From positions 1-45,476 of the forward strand of contig JAJCXY010000079.1 in NCBI GenBank assembly GCA_029263215.1: a stretch of DNA of 45,476 nt, in the 5' to 3' direction. Positions within the stretch are counted from its first letter, which is position 1. Every line of letters starts with the position of its first letter. A model generated the notes under the pieces. That model was not told where the DNA came from and made no database searches. It saw only the letters and a list, made by a program, of their open reading frames with translations. Of the stretch, positions 19,354-27,913 are shown piece by piece. A program made the translations under genes and the position numbers. The DNA comes from Acidimicrobiales bacterium (lineage in GTDB: Bacteria > Actinomycetota > Acidimicrobiia > Acidimicrobiales > Aldehydirespiratoraceae).

Positions 19354-19475
19354 CGTCTAGCGGATGTCGAAACGGGTCGGGCATGTGCGCATCGGCGCCG
19401 ACTCTACGGGCGTATCCATGTGTCTTCAAACATCTTGTTCTTCTGGGTGTGGCCGGGATCGTGGCTCGGGAGATG

Positions 19476-19481
19476 TAGCCT
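19476..19481 (+). promoter_or_regulatory. Putative -10 element (TAGCCT) for the large GT2 fusion gene
   Basis: TAGCCT ends 9 bases before the GTG at 19491. The following CTCCGTCG is shared with the secA promoter region (TAGACTCCGTCG). The rest of the 137-base divergent spacer from rmd shows no other clear signal. Confidence 0.4.
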
Positions 19482-19490
19482 CCGTCGATC

Positions 19491-22400
19491 GTGGCCGCCA
19501 CCGACGAGAACCTTTCGCGCGCCGACGATGTCGAGCCGACATCGGGCATCGAGACCTCTGAGGAGTCGACGCCTGCTGCCCGGGATGCCACCCCGTCGGT
19601 CACCGCCGTCGTGGTTGCCAACGACCCGGGTGAATGGTTCTCCGAAACGCTGGAGAGCATTGTCACCCAGCATTACCCCCGCCTCGGCCTGATGGTGATC
19701 GACGCAGCAGGCGATCCCGGGTTGGCTGCACGGGTGCGCGCTGTGGCTCCGGCCGCCACCATCGTCGACGGGAGCGACACCGACGGATTCGCGGCGGCCG
19801 CCAACGCGGTGCTCGAAACCGACATCGACCCTGCCTTCCTGCTCCTTTGCCACGACGATGTGGCTCTTGGGCCCGACGCGGTTCGGATCCTGGTCACCGA
19901 GTCTTTGCGATCCAACGCCGGTATCACCGGCCCGAAGCTCGTGGAATGGGACGAGCCGGAGCATCTGCAGCACGTCGGTCTCGTCGTCGACAGATTCGCG
20001 GTAGCGGGCGATGTGGTCGATCCCGCCGAACTCGATCAGGAACAGTACGACGCGGTCACAGATGTCTTCGCCGTGCCATCGGCATGCATCCTGATCCGCA
20101 CCGGGTTGTTCGGCACGCTCGGCGGCTACGACGACGGCATGAATCGCCGGGGCGACGACGTCGACTTGTGCTGGCGGGCCCAGCTCGCCGGTGCGCGGAT
20201 TCTCGTGGCCCCCGATGCCGTTGTACGGCACCGAGAGGAGATGGTCGAGCGCTCCGGACTCGACGATGTGAGAAAGACGCGGGCCCGCCATCAGCTTCGC
20301 ACCGTTCTGATCACCGGTGGGCCGGTCTCGTTGTTGTTCACCCTCCCGGCGCTGCTGGTCCTGACCCTCGGAGAAGCCGGGATAGCCCTCGCCACCGGGC
20401 GCTTGTCTCACGTCACCGATGTCATGGGGGCGTGGACTTGGAATCTGGCCCGGGTTGGCGACATCCGGACTCGCCGCCGGTCGCTCAAGGAGATCAACAA
20501 GGTCCGGCAGGCCGATATTCGTGCGGTGCAGCAGGCCGGCAGCGTGAGGATCAATGCCTTTGTGCGCGGCCAGATCGGACGGGGCGACAATCGTCTTCGT
20601 CGTGAGCTGGTCTCGGCGATTCGCACCGGCACGACCCGTTTTGCTCTCATCGCGTGGGCGATGGTGTTGTTGTTCGTGTTCTTCGGATCGCGCGCGTTCG
20701 TCACCGGGGGAGTGCCTGCGGTCGGTGATTTCGCGGCCTTCCCCGAAACGTCCGGGGAGCTCATCTCCGACTGGTGGAATTCCTGGAACGATCGCGACCT
20801 CGGATCAGTCGGCGTGGTGCCGAGTGGCTTCGGGCTTCTCGGGGTGCTGGCGGCTGTACTGGGCGGTGCCGTGGGTTTCGTGCGCACGCTTTGGATACTC
20901 GGCCCGATTCTGATCGGACTCATCGGTGCCTGGCGCATGCTCGGCGTCACCGGGAGCAGGCGGGCCCAGATCGGGAGCCTGATCGCCTATGCCATCGTGC
21001 CCCTGCCCTGGGCGAGTGTGGCGTCGGCATCGAGTTCCGGGCTCGTCGGGTATGCGGTAGCGCCCTGGCTCATCACCGTGCTGCTGCGGGCCCAGGCTTC
21101 GGCGCCCTACCGTGTGGCGGCCGGCCCGGTGCGGTCCCTACCTTCCAACATTGTCGGACTCGGTGCGGTGCTCGGCCTGGCCGTGATCTTCGAGCCGCCT
21201 GTCATCTTGATCCTCCCCGTCGTGGCCGCAGGCCTGATCGTCGGATCGCTGATTGCTCTTCACCCGGCCGGACTCGGCCGTCTCTTGATAGTGATCTTGG
21301 GGGGTATCGGGTGTCTGGGAGTGGTTGCCCTGCCCCAGACCCTCGACCTCGCCATCAGCGGGCCGTCGTGGGAGATGGTCGCCGAGGGGCGTTCGGGGGT
21401 GGCCTCCACCCTCTCTTTGAGTTCGCTGTTGCGGTTCTCTGTCGGCCCCGACGACTGGAGCACCCTGGTGTGGGCACTGGCAATACCGGTCTCGGTGCCC
21501 CTCCTGGTCGGGCGCTCGTGGCGATTCGATCTTGCCGTCCGCCTGTGGTTCGTCGCCCTGGTGTCGTGGGGTGTGGTCTTCGTGTCGGCTCGTGGTTGGC
21601 TGTCGTTCGGCCTCCCCGATCCCGCCCTGATGCTCGCTCCAGCGGCGGCCGCGGTCGCCGGACTCGCTGGGCTCGCCGTCACCTCGGTGGAGCACGATCT
21701 TCGCACCAGCGGGTTCGGTTGGCGCCAGGCCCTGCTTCCCGCCGCTCTGGTGGCCGCTGTCCTGGCGGGCCTGCCCACCCTCGCCGCGGTCGAGACGGGG
21801 CGATGGGGGCTCGGTCGCGGCGACTTCACCACCACCCTGCCATTCGTCGATCCTGGCGTGGAAGGGAGCTACCGGGTGGTGTGGCTCGGCGATCCGGCCT
21901 TGTTGCCGGCCTCGGGGCGAGAGCTGGGCGGGGGCCTGGCATGGTTGGCCACCCTCGACGGGCTCCCCACCGTCTCGGATCGACACATCCCCGCCGATGA
22001 GGGAAGCGGGCCGCTCATCGAGGCGGTGGTCGAGGCCACCCTCGCCGGCGACACATCGCGCGCCGGTCGCCTGTTCGGTGGCCTCGGTGTTCGCTACATC
22101 GTGGTTATGGATCGGCTTGCTCCCGCGCCGTTCAGTGCCGCCGATCACGCTCTACCGGCTCCTCCTGCGCTTGTGGAGGCACTCGACGGCCAGCTCGATC
22201 TTCGCCAGCTCGTCGGCGTCAACAGCGCGGTTCGTGTCTACGAAAACACCGAGTGGACGAGTGTGCGATCGGCGGCGGTGGGTGGGTTCGACGAGGGCAT
22301 CGAGGATCTGTTCGACCTCGCGGTCAAGCCGCTCACCGGAACCGCTGCGGTGTTGTCCGGTACCGGTGAATCGATCGAGGGCTCCGTGCCTGCGGACACC

Positions 22401-22640
22401 GAGGTGCTTGTCACCCAAACCCCCGATGCCGACTGGTCGTTGGAGGTCGATGGGCAGGGTGCCACGCGACGGCGCGCGCTCGGCTGGGCTACGGCGTTCG
22501 TGCCCGTCGATGGTGGCAACGCCACGCTTTCCTACGCCACTCCTCTCTGGCGACGGCTGGCGCTGGTGGGCCAGCTCGTGGTCCTCGGATTGTTGGCCTC
22601 GGCCCAGCTTCGACGGCTAGTCGCCCGAAAGCCCGCCTGA
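19491..22640 (+). CDS. Giant GT2 glycosyltransferase fused to a multi-pass membrane region
   Basis: 1049 residues from GTG. An acidic Ser/Thr-rich N-terminus (1-35) precedes a GT-A domain (about 38-260): TAVVVANDPGEWFSETLESI, LLLCHDDVALGPDAV (DxD-like metal site) and RRGDDVDLCWRAQLAGARI (catalytic region). From about 270 there are two helices, a basic loop (about 310-370), and then a long membrane region with some ten helices to about residue 760. A soluble, probably extracytoplasmic domain (about 780-1015) and a last helix near the C-terminus follow. Large GT2/membrane proteins of this size next to a DUF5719 gene occur in other actinobacteria, as I recall; their substrate is not known to me. 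The stop overlaps the next start (TGATG). Confidence 0.82.
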   Translation: MAATDENLSRADDVEPTSGIETSEESTPAARDATPSVTAVVVANDPGEWFSETLESIVTQHYPRLGLMVIDAAGDPGLAARVRAVAPAATIVDGSDTDGFAAAANAVLETDIDPAFLLLCHDDVALGPDAVRILVTESLRSNAGITGPKLVEWDEPEHLQHVGLVVDRFAVAGDVVDPAELDQEQYDAVTDVFAVPSACILIRTGLFGTLGGYDDGMNRRGDDVDLCWRAQLAGARILVAPDAVVRHREEMVERSGLDDVRKTRARHQLRTVLITGGPVSLLFTLPALLVLTLGEAGIALATGRLSHVTDVMGAWTWNLARVGDIRTRRRSLKEINKVRQADIRAVQQAGSVRINAFVRGQIGRGDNRLRRELVSAIRTGTTRFALIAWAMVLLFVFFGSRAFVTGGVPAVGDFAAFPETSGELISDWWNSWNDRDLGSVGVVPSGFGLLGVLAAVLGGAVGFVRTLWILGPILIGLIGAWRMLGVTGSRRAQIGSLIAYAIVPLPWASVASASSSGLVGYAVAPWLITVLLRAQASAPYRVAAGPVRSLPSNIVGLGAVLGLAVIFEPPVILILPVVAAGLIVGSLIALHPAGLGRLLIVILGGIGCLGVVALPQTLDLAISGPSWEMVAEGRSGVASTLSLSSLLRFSVGPDDWSTLVWALAIPVSVPLLVGRSWRFDLAVRLWFVALVSWGVVFVSARGWLSFGLPDPALMLAPAAAAVAGLAGLAVTSVEHDLRTSGFGWRQALLPAALVAAVLAGLPTLAAVETGRWGLGRGDFTTTLPFVDPGVEGSYRVVWLGDPALLPASGRELGGGLAWLATLDGLPTVSDRHIPADEGSGPLIEAVVEATLAGDTSRAGRLFGGLGVRYIVVMDRLAPAPFSAADHALPAPPALVEALDGQLDLRQLVGVNSAVRVYENTEWTSVRSAAVGGFDEGIEDLFDLAVKPLTGTAAVLSGTGESIEGSVPADTEVLVTQTPDADWSLEVDGQGATRRRALGWATAFVPVDGGNATLSYATPLWRRLALVGQLVVLGLLASAQLRRLVARKPA

Positions 22641-24058
22641 TGCGCGCCCTGCGAACGCTCTCGTTGGTGGTCATCGGCGGCCTGATCGCCGTCGGATTCG
22701 TGATCGACCTCGATGATCGCGACTTCGAGCGGCTGGCCGACCCCGTCACGGTGGCCGTACCCGTCTCCAACACAGGTACCTGGTTCTGCCCCGGTGGCTC
22801 CGACGCCTCTGGTCGTGCTGCGGTCGGGCTGGAGATCGTCAACGCGGGGGATGGTGTTGCTCGCGCCGAGGTCTCGGCGTTCAGGTCCGACGCTGAAGAG
22901 GTGCCCAACCCCGTGAGCTTCGCCTTGGATCCCGGCACTCGCCTCGCCGTTTCACTACCCGATCTCGCGCCGGGATCGGAGTGGGTCGGTGCGGTCGTCG
23001 AGGTTTTTGATCCCGATGTCGTGGTGGAGCAGACCTACGACGGCACCACCGGCACCGATCGGTCGCCTTGTTTCACTCGCACCGCCGAACGGTTCATCGT
23101 CACCGATGGCGCTACCAGAGAGCTCTTCCATGGTGAGCGGATGCTGTTGTTGATGCTCAACCCCTTCCATGAGGACGCCGTGGTCGACGTCTCCTTCGAT
23201 GCCGATGTCGGCCCCGATTCGCTCACCGCGGTGGTGGTGCCGGGCCGCCGTCTCGCCGTGATAGAGGTCACCGAAGAAGTCACGGTGGCGGCCAGAGTGA
23301 GTGCTCAGATCGATGTTGTCGCAGGACGGATAGCAGCGTCTCGCGTGCAGGTGCACAACAGCGAGGAAGTGCGCGGGCTCACCGTCACTCCGGCCACGCC
23401 CGACGGGGCCGTCGTGGCCGTGCTTCCTTCGGTCTCGCGCGGTGTGGGCCGCACGGATGTGGTGACGGTCACCAATCCTTCCCCGACCGAAACCGCAGAG
23501 GTAGATCTCGAGATACTCACCGATGGCACGGCGACCCTCGATCCGATCGAACTTACGGTTCGGCCCGGCCGCACCGTGCGCGTCGACCTGTCGATCGAAG
23601 CTCGCCTCAGCGAACTCGACGAGTTCGCACTCATCGTCAGGTCGCTCACCGAAGTACCCGTCGCGGCGATGGTGGAGAGCACGGTCCCGCTGACATCCGA
23701 TGATGTCGTCGGGGTGGCGGCCGCCCCCGCTCAAGACGCAGCGTCGCTGCGCTGGATCGCTCCACTCGATGGCGGCGGGAGTTCGATATCGGTGGTCAAC
23801 CCTTCGGCAAGCGAGATCGCGAGCATCACGGTGGTCGTCATTGATGAGGATGGGCGCCACGACATCACAACTGTTGAGTTGGGGCCGCGACGCCGCACCA
23901 GCTTCGACGCGGCCGACCTCGGCGGCGACAGGCCGATCGTAGTGGTGGAGGCATCGGCACCTGTGGTGGTCGGTCGCGAGATCGTGGGCTTTACCTCGCG
24001 TCAGATCTCCACCGCGGTGATTGGCGACGTGGCGTTGCCGATCGTGTCGGTGGAGTAG
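22640..24058 (+). CDS. DUF5719-like secreted/anchored protein with four internal repeats
   Basis: 472 residues. A signal anchor (about 5-22) is followed by an all-beta extracytoplasmic region. I can see four related repeats (about 62-109, 168-212, 274-320 and 381-428). Each begins with a hydrophobic strand and an N-P or N-A turn (IVNAGDG, MLNPFHED, VTNPSPTE, VVNPSASE), contains alternating valine strands, and ends in a PG[RT]R-like turn with a V-x-L strand (DPGTRLAVSLPDL, VPGRRLAVIEV, RPGRTVRVDLS, GPRRRTSFDAADL). Two cysteines (C50, C144) could form a disulfide. The start overlaps the GT2 fusion stop by one base, so the two are coupled and probably act together at the cell surface. No enzymatic motif is evident. 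Confidence 0.78.
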   Translation: MRALRTLSLVVIGGLIAVGFVIDLDDRDFERLADPVTVAVPVSNTGTWFCPGGSDASGRAAVGLEIVNAGDGVARAEVSAFRSDAEEVPNPVSFALDPGTRLAVSLPDLAPGSEWVGAVVEVFDPDVVVEQTYDGTTGTDRSPCFTRTAERFIVTDGATRELFHGERMLLLMLNPFHEDAVVDVSFDADVGPDSLTAVVVPGRRLAVIEVTEEVTVAARVSAQIDVVAGRIAASRVQVHNSEEVRGLTVTPATPDGAVVAVLPSVSRGVGRTDVVTVTNPSPTETAEVDLEILTDGTATLDPIELTVRPGRTVRVDLSIEARLSELDEFALIVRSLTEVPVAAMVESTVPLTSDDVVGVAAAPAQDAASLRWIAPLDGGGSSISVVNPSASEIASITVVVIDEDGRHDITTVELGPRRRTSFDAADLGGDRPIVVVEASAPVVVGREIVGFTSRQISTAVIGDVALPIVSVE

Positions 24059-24061
24059 AGG

Positions 24062-24469
24062 TCAGGCCCGTGCTTTGGCCAGCGCGGCCCACAGATCGGC
24101 CGTGTTGACCGGGCCTAGGAAGGCCTGCTGAACGTCGCCTTCGGCATCGGCGATGACGAGGGTGGGCACGGCATCGATCTTGTAACGCTCATGGATGGCC
24201 TTCGCCGCGGCAACTTCGAGCTCCTGCACGGCCACGTCGGCGCTTTCCAGGTGACTGGCGCGTTCCAGCACTCCAGCACAGGTGTTGCAGGTGGCCGACG
24301 TGAACACCGCTACCAGCCAGGGAGCGTCGGGCCGAGCGAAGTCGAGGCGGTCGAGCAGGCGTGGGACGTTGTGAGTGTTCGACGCAGGTGGGTCGGTCCG
24401 GCGCCCGAGCACGGTGGCCACGACCGCGGCGACCAACACCGCTCCGACGACCAGCACGATTCGGTCCAC
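24062..24469 (-). CDS. Membrane-anchored thioredoxin-fold protein (CNTC)
   Basis: 135 residues from GTG. One N-terminal membrane helix (about 4-21) is followed by a thioredoxin fold: WLVAVFTSATCNTCAGVLE with the redox pair C61/C64, and DAVPTLVIADAEGDV with the cis-proline loop. The usual WCGPC is replaced by TCNTC, which should shift the redox potential. Membrane orientation is uncertain, since arginines follow the helix. It starts two bases after the ftsH stop, on the same strand, so it is the second gene of an ftsH operon. Its stop is only three bases from that of the convergent DUF5719 gene. Confidence 0.82.
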   Translation of the reverse strand: MDRIVLVVGAVLVAAVVATVLGRRTDPPASNTHNVPRLLDRLDFARPDAPWLVAVFTSATCNTCAGVLERASHLESADVAVQELEVAAAKAIHERYKIDAVPTLVIADAEGDVQQAFLGPVNTADLWAALAKARA

Positions 24470-24471
24470 GG

Positions 24472-26403
24472 TCAGGCGCTGGCGTCGTCGCCCGAGCCGA
24501 CCTCGGCAGGCTGAGGCTCAGGGGCTGGAGTCGCGCGCGATACGTCGATGAGACGCTCGACTTCCTCGCCGGAGATCGTCTCGTGTTCGAGGAGGGCGCG
24601 GGCCACCAGATCGAGACCGAGGCGGTACTCGGTGAGGGTCTCGCGGCAGCGGGTCTGTTGTTCGCTGAGGATTCGGTGCACTTCGGTGTCGATGACCCGT
24701 GCGGTCTCGTCGGAGTAGTCGCGAGTCTGCATCATGTCCTCGCCGAGGAACACCTGATTGTGCGAGCCCCATGCCATAGGTCCGATCTCTCGCGACATTC
24801 CCCATTCGCGCACCATGTTGCGAGCGAGGCCGGTGGCCTGCAGCAGGTCGTTGGAGGCACCGGTTGACATCACCCCGAACACGAGGTCTTCGGCCATGCG
24901 GCCCCCGAACATCACGACGAGCCGGTCGAGGATGTAGTCCTCGCGATAGATGTGGCGTTCCTCTTCGGGGAGTTGCATGGTGACGCCGAGGGCCATCCCG
25001 CTCGGAATGATGGTGACCTTGTGGAGAGGGTCGGCAGTGGGTAGAACCACCGCGCAGACGGCGTGCCCTGCTTCGTGGTAGGCGATCGCCTCTTTCTCCG
25101 TATCGGAGAGGGCCATGGAGTCGCGGCGCTGGCCCATGATCACGCGGTCGCGCGCCGATTCGATGTGGCGCTGATGAATCTCGTCGGCACCGTCGCGCAC
25201 GGCGTAGAGGGCGGCCTCGTTGATGAGGTTGGCGAGATCGGCGCCGCTCATTCCGGGTGTGCCGCGTGCCAGCAGGGCGAGGTCGACGTCGGACGCCACG
25301 CGCTTGCCTTTGGAGTGAACTCGCAGGATCGCGTCGCGGTCGGACAGTTCGGGAAGGGGAACGACTACCTGGCGGTCGAACCGGCCCGGCCGCAGCAGGG
25401 CGGGGTCGAGGATGTCGGGGCGGTTGGTCGCCCCCATCATCACGATCCCTTCGGATCCTTCGAAGCCGTCCATCTCCGAGAGCATCTGATTGAGGGTCTG
25501 CTCGCGTTCGTCGTGGCCACCGCCGAGTCCGGCCCCTCGTTTGCGGCCGATGGAGTCGATCTCGTCGACGAAGATGATGGCCTTGCCCATCTTGCGGGCC
25601 GACTCGAAGAGGTCGCGAACTCGACTCGCGCCGACGCCGACGAACATCTCCATGAAGTCAGAACCGGTGACCGACAAGAAGGGGACACCCGCTTCGCCGG
25701 CAACTGCTTTGGCGATGAGTGTCTTGCCGGTGCCGGGTGGTCCCACCAGCAGCACACCTTTGGGGACCCGCGCCCCGATTTCGGCGAACTGTTCGGGATG
25801 TTTCAGGAAATCAACGATCTCTGTGATCTCCTGCTTCACTCCCTCGTAGCCGGCGACATCATCGAACATCGTTCCGGGGCGTTCGGTGGAGTAGGTCTTG
25901 GCCTTGCTCCGTCCGATCGACATGATGCCGCCCATCTGGCCCTGGGCTCGGCGCTGCATCCACACGAAGAAGAGGATCAGGAGACTGACCGGGATCAGCA
26001 GGGGGATCATGGAAACGAAGAAGTTGGGCTTGGAGTTCTTGAACTCGAAAGCGGTGAGCGAGGTGATGAGGGCGTGGTCGTCGTCGGGCAGGGGGATCGG
26101 GCCGATGGTGGTGAATTCGAGGCCGCTGGTATCGGTGAAGTCGATGCCACCGTCTGAGTTGTCGTAGACGACATCAACGATCTGGCTCTCGGTGACACGT
26201 TCGAGGAAGTCGGAGTAGACGATTTCCTCTCCGGCATCGTCGCCGGACAACGAGGTCACGAGGAATATGGCAAGCACCGAACCCAGCAGGATCCAGACCG
26301 CGTAACGCGACCATCCCGTGGCGGGCTGACCCTTGGCACTGCCGTCGCCATCGCTCTCTGGCGGCGGAGGCGGGGGAGGGGGTGGTGGTGGGTTCGACGC
26401 CAT
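24472..26403 (-). CDS. ftsH: ATP-dependent zinc metalloprotease FtsH
   Basis: 643 residues. It is a hexameric membrane protease that extracts and degrades membrane and soluble proteins. Order: proline run (11 consecutive prolines, 5-15), helix 1 (34-52), a periplasmic FtsH-extracellular domain (about 58-125), helix 2 (129-148), and an AAA+ module with Walker A GPPGTGKT (221-228), Walker B IIFVDEID (277-284) and an arginine-finger region ending RPGRFDR (338-344). The M41 peptidase domain has HEAGH (443-447) with the third zinc ligand probably D519 in ASNDLLQAT. The ATG at 26403 is supported by TAGCCT 8 bases upstream. The polyproline next to the N-terminus is unusual for FtsH. Confidence 0.97.
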   Translation of the reverse strand: MASNPPPPPPPPPPPESDGDGSAKGQPATGWSRYAVWILLGSVLAIFLVTSLSGDDAGEEIVYSDFLERVTESQIVDVVYDNSDGGIDFTDTSGLEFTTIGPIPLPDDDHALITSLTAFEFKNSKPNFFVSMIPLLIPVSLLILFFVWMQRRAQGQMGGIMSIGRSKAKTYSTERPGTMFDDVAGYEGVKQEITEIVDFLKHPEQFAEIGARVPKGVLLVGPPGTGKTLIAKAVAGEAGVPFLSVTGSDFMEMFVGVGASRVRDLFESARKMGKAIIFVDEIDSIGRKRGAGLGGGHDEREQTLNQMLSEMDGFEGSEGIVMMGATNRPDILDPALLRPGRFDRQVVVPLPELSDRDAILRVHSKGKRVASDVDLALLARGTPGMSGADLANLINEAALYAVRDGADEIHQRHIESARDRVIMGQRRDSMALSDTEKEAIAYHEAGHAVCAVVLPTADPLHKVTIIPSGMALGVTMQLPEEERHIYREDYILDRLVVMFGGRMAEDLVFGVMSTGASNDLLQATGLARNMVREWGMSREIGPMAWGSHNQVFLGEDMMQTRDYSDETARVIDTEVHRILSEQQTRCRETLTEYRLGLDLVARALLEHETISGEEVERLIDVSRATPAPEPQPAEVGSGDDASA

Positions 26404-26411
26404 GGCTCACA

Positions 26412-26417
26412 AGGCTA
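26412..26417 (-). promoter_or_regulatory. Putative -10 element (TAGCCT) for ftsH
   Basis: TAGCCT on the minus strand ends 8 bases before the ftsH ATG, the same hexamer as before the GT2 fusion gene. Confidence 0.4.
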
Positions 26418-26506
26418 GACCGATAGGGGCCGTCATCCGCAGCGCTGAAAACGCTGGGGCAAACGCTGCAGCCCTGTCGGTCCGCGTCGTGTGCTTGTTA
26501 GGCCGG

Positions 26507-26512
26507 TACCGT
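26507..26512 (+). promoter_or_regulatory. Putative -10 element (TACCGT) for the DUF3499 gene
   Basis: TACCGT ends 7 bases before the GTG at 26520 and overlaps an alternative GTG at 26511. This favours 26520 as the start. Confidence 0.35.
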
Positions 26513-26519
26513 GCGGGCT

Positions 26520-26747
26520 GTGAATCGAAGGTGCGCTCGTCCGGGTTGTGGCCATGGTGCCGACACCACACTGTCGTTCGCCTACGACCGCCAAACCGTG
26601 TGGCTCGATCCCCTCAGCACCGAGGATCACCCGGCTAATCACGACCTCTGTCGTCTCCATGGCGACCGCACCCAACCGCCTCGTGGGTGGGAACTTCGGG
26701 ATCGACGCAATGGCGACGGTCCCGCTGGGCTGCGCTACGCCAGCTAG
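26520..26747 (+). CDS. DUF3499-family small zinc-finger-like protein
   Basis: 75 residues. The N-terminus NRRCARPGCGHGADTTLSF and the later HDLCRLHGDRTQPPRGWEL match DUF3499, a short actinobacterial family of unknown function. The C-x4-C pair plus C-x2-H could bind zinc. In mycobacteria and streptomycetes, as I recall, a DUF3499 gene sits next to the phosphomannomutase gene; here it is about 5 kb from manB with membrane glycosyltransferases between. The start could also be GTG 26511, adding three residues. Its TAG overlaps the next GTG (TAGTG). Confidence 0.8.
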   Translation: MNRRCARPGCGHGADTTLSFAYDRQTVWLDPLSTEDHPANHDLCRLHGDRTQPPRGWELRDRRNGDGPAGLRYAS

Positions 26748-27547
26748 TGCAAGAGGCTCCCTTACCCGCACCGGCCGCCACCTGGAGGGTGGTGTTGGCC
26801 GTGGTTTCGCTGGCCGGCGGCGTCGTGGTGGCATCGATCGTGGGTGCGTCGGTGATAGCTGCGGGAGGCTGGGATCTCGACGTACCGGCGTCGCTCGGAT
26901 CCGAGCTCGGACGTACGGTGATGCAGGTGGCGGCGAGGGCCGATCTCGACGATCACCGGATGCCGCTGGGGATAGCAGTCCTGCTCAACGTGCCCTTGTG
27001 GTTCTGCATGGTGGGCGGCCCCTTGTGGGCGCGTCGGCGAGGGCTCGACTGGCGTCGTGATCTGGGCTGGCGGATGGAGTTCGTCGACGCTCCGATGGGC
27101 ATCGCCGTCGGGGTCCTGTTGCAGTTGGCTCTGATCCCCCTGCTCTACCAACCGATCTTCTGGATCTTCGGCGATCAGGACGTCGACGATGTCGCGCGCA
27201 GCCTGGTCGCGGCTGCCGACACGCCTTTCGATGTACTGGCCCTGGTGGTGCTCACCGTGGTGGGAGCGCCCGTGGTGGAGGAGATCCTCTACCGAGGGGT
27301 GCTGCATCGGGGACTCATCGACATGACTGCCCACCAGGGCAGGTCGGGCGTTCTGATAGCCACGCTTGCCTCATCGGCGCTCTTCGCCGCGTCTCATTTC
27401 CAGCTTCTCCAGTTTCCCGGCCTCATGCTCTTCGGTGTGGTGGCGGCGATGGCAAGCATGCGAACCGGGCGTCTGGGCACTGCGATCTGGATTCATGTGG
27501 GCTTCAATCTCACCACCGTCGTGGCCCTGCTCTTCGAGATCTACTGA
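26747..27547 (+). CDS. CPBP-family intramembrane metalloprotease homologue
   Basis: 266 residues with about seven hydrophobic helices. Family motifs are EEILYRGVLHRG (EExxxR, about 178-183), FAASHFQL (histidine of motif 2) and IWIHVGFNLTT (HxxxN, motif 3). CPBP (Abi) proteins are Rce1-like glutamate proteases or scaffolds in the membrane; specific substrates are rarely known. GTG 26747 overlaps the DUF3499 stop, implying coupling. An in-frame start at 26687 would extend 20 residues into DUF3499 and is less likely. Confidence 0.85.
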   Translation: MQEAPLPAPAATWRVVLAVVSLAGGVVVASIVGASVIAAGGWDLDVPASLGSELGRTVMQVAARADLDDHRMPLGIAVLLNVPLWFCMVGGPLWARRRGLDWRRDLGWRMEFVDAPMGIAVGVLLQLALIPLLYQPIFWIFGDQDVDDVARSLVAAADTPFDVLALVVLTVVGAPVVEEILYRGVLHRGLIDMTAHQGRSGVLIATLASSALFAASHFQLLQFPGLMLFGVVAAMASMRTGRLGTAIWIHVGFNLTTVVALLFEIY

Positions 27548-27677
27548 CGATTCAGGGGTTTCCCAGACCTCTCAGAGTGTCGAGAATCACCACTCAGAGC
27601 GAGATTTCGGGCGAGATCGACTCAAATTCGGCTCCTCGGGACCGAAGGAGGAGCGTCGGTCGAGTGGGAGTTAGAAG

Positions 27678-27878
27678 ATGTCGGATGCAGCCTGCCCAGC
27701 GTGTGGGTCGCCCTTGGTTTCCATCAAGATCAATGTGGGGGCCGGCGAACGCACCATGTGTTCTTGCAGCCGCTGTGATCAGCGATGGTGGAAGCGAGAC
27801 GGCAGGTTCACCAATCTCGCCGGCGTGATCGACGAGCTCGGTCGGCCCGAGACGACCCGTGTTCGGTACCGAGCCTGA
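27678..27878 (+). CDS. Small zinc-ribbon protein
   Basis: 66 residues. Cysteines C6 and C9 (CPACG) pair with a CSCSRC cluster (C28, C30, C33) about 20 residues later, a compact zinc ribbon, followed by WWKRDGRF and a short helix. GGGAG at 27666-27670 lies seven bases before the ATG, a good ribosome-binding site. Function unknown; a nucleic-acid-binding or regulatory adaptor role is possible. The 130-base gap before it contains nothing else I can support. Confidence 0.72.
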   Translation: MSDAACPACGSPLVSIKINVGAGERTMCSCSRCDQRWWKRDGRFTNLAGVIDELGRPETTRVRYRA

Positions 27879-27913
27879 GAGGCGCCGCGGACACCGCTCC
27901 GCCAGATGGCACC

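Noticed and set aside
20774..22000. A 408-codon plus-strand frame inside the GT2 fusion gene
   Set aside because: Arginine-rich, typical of an out-of-frame shadow; the GT2 fusion frame is supported by domains and membrane segments.
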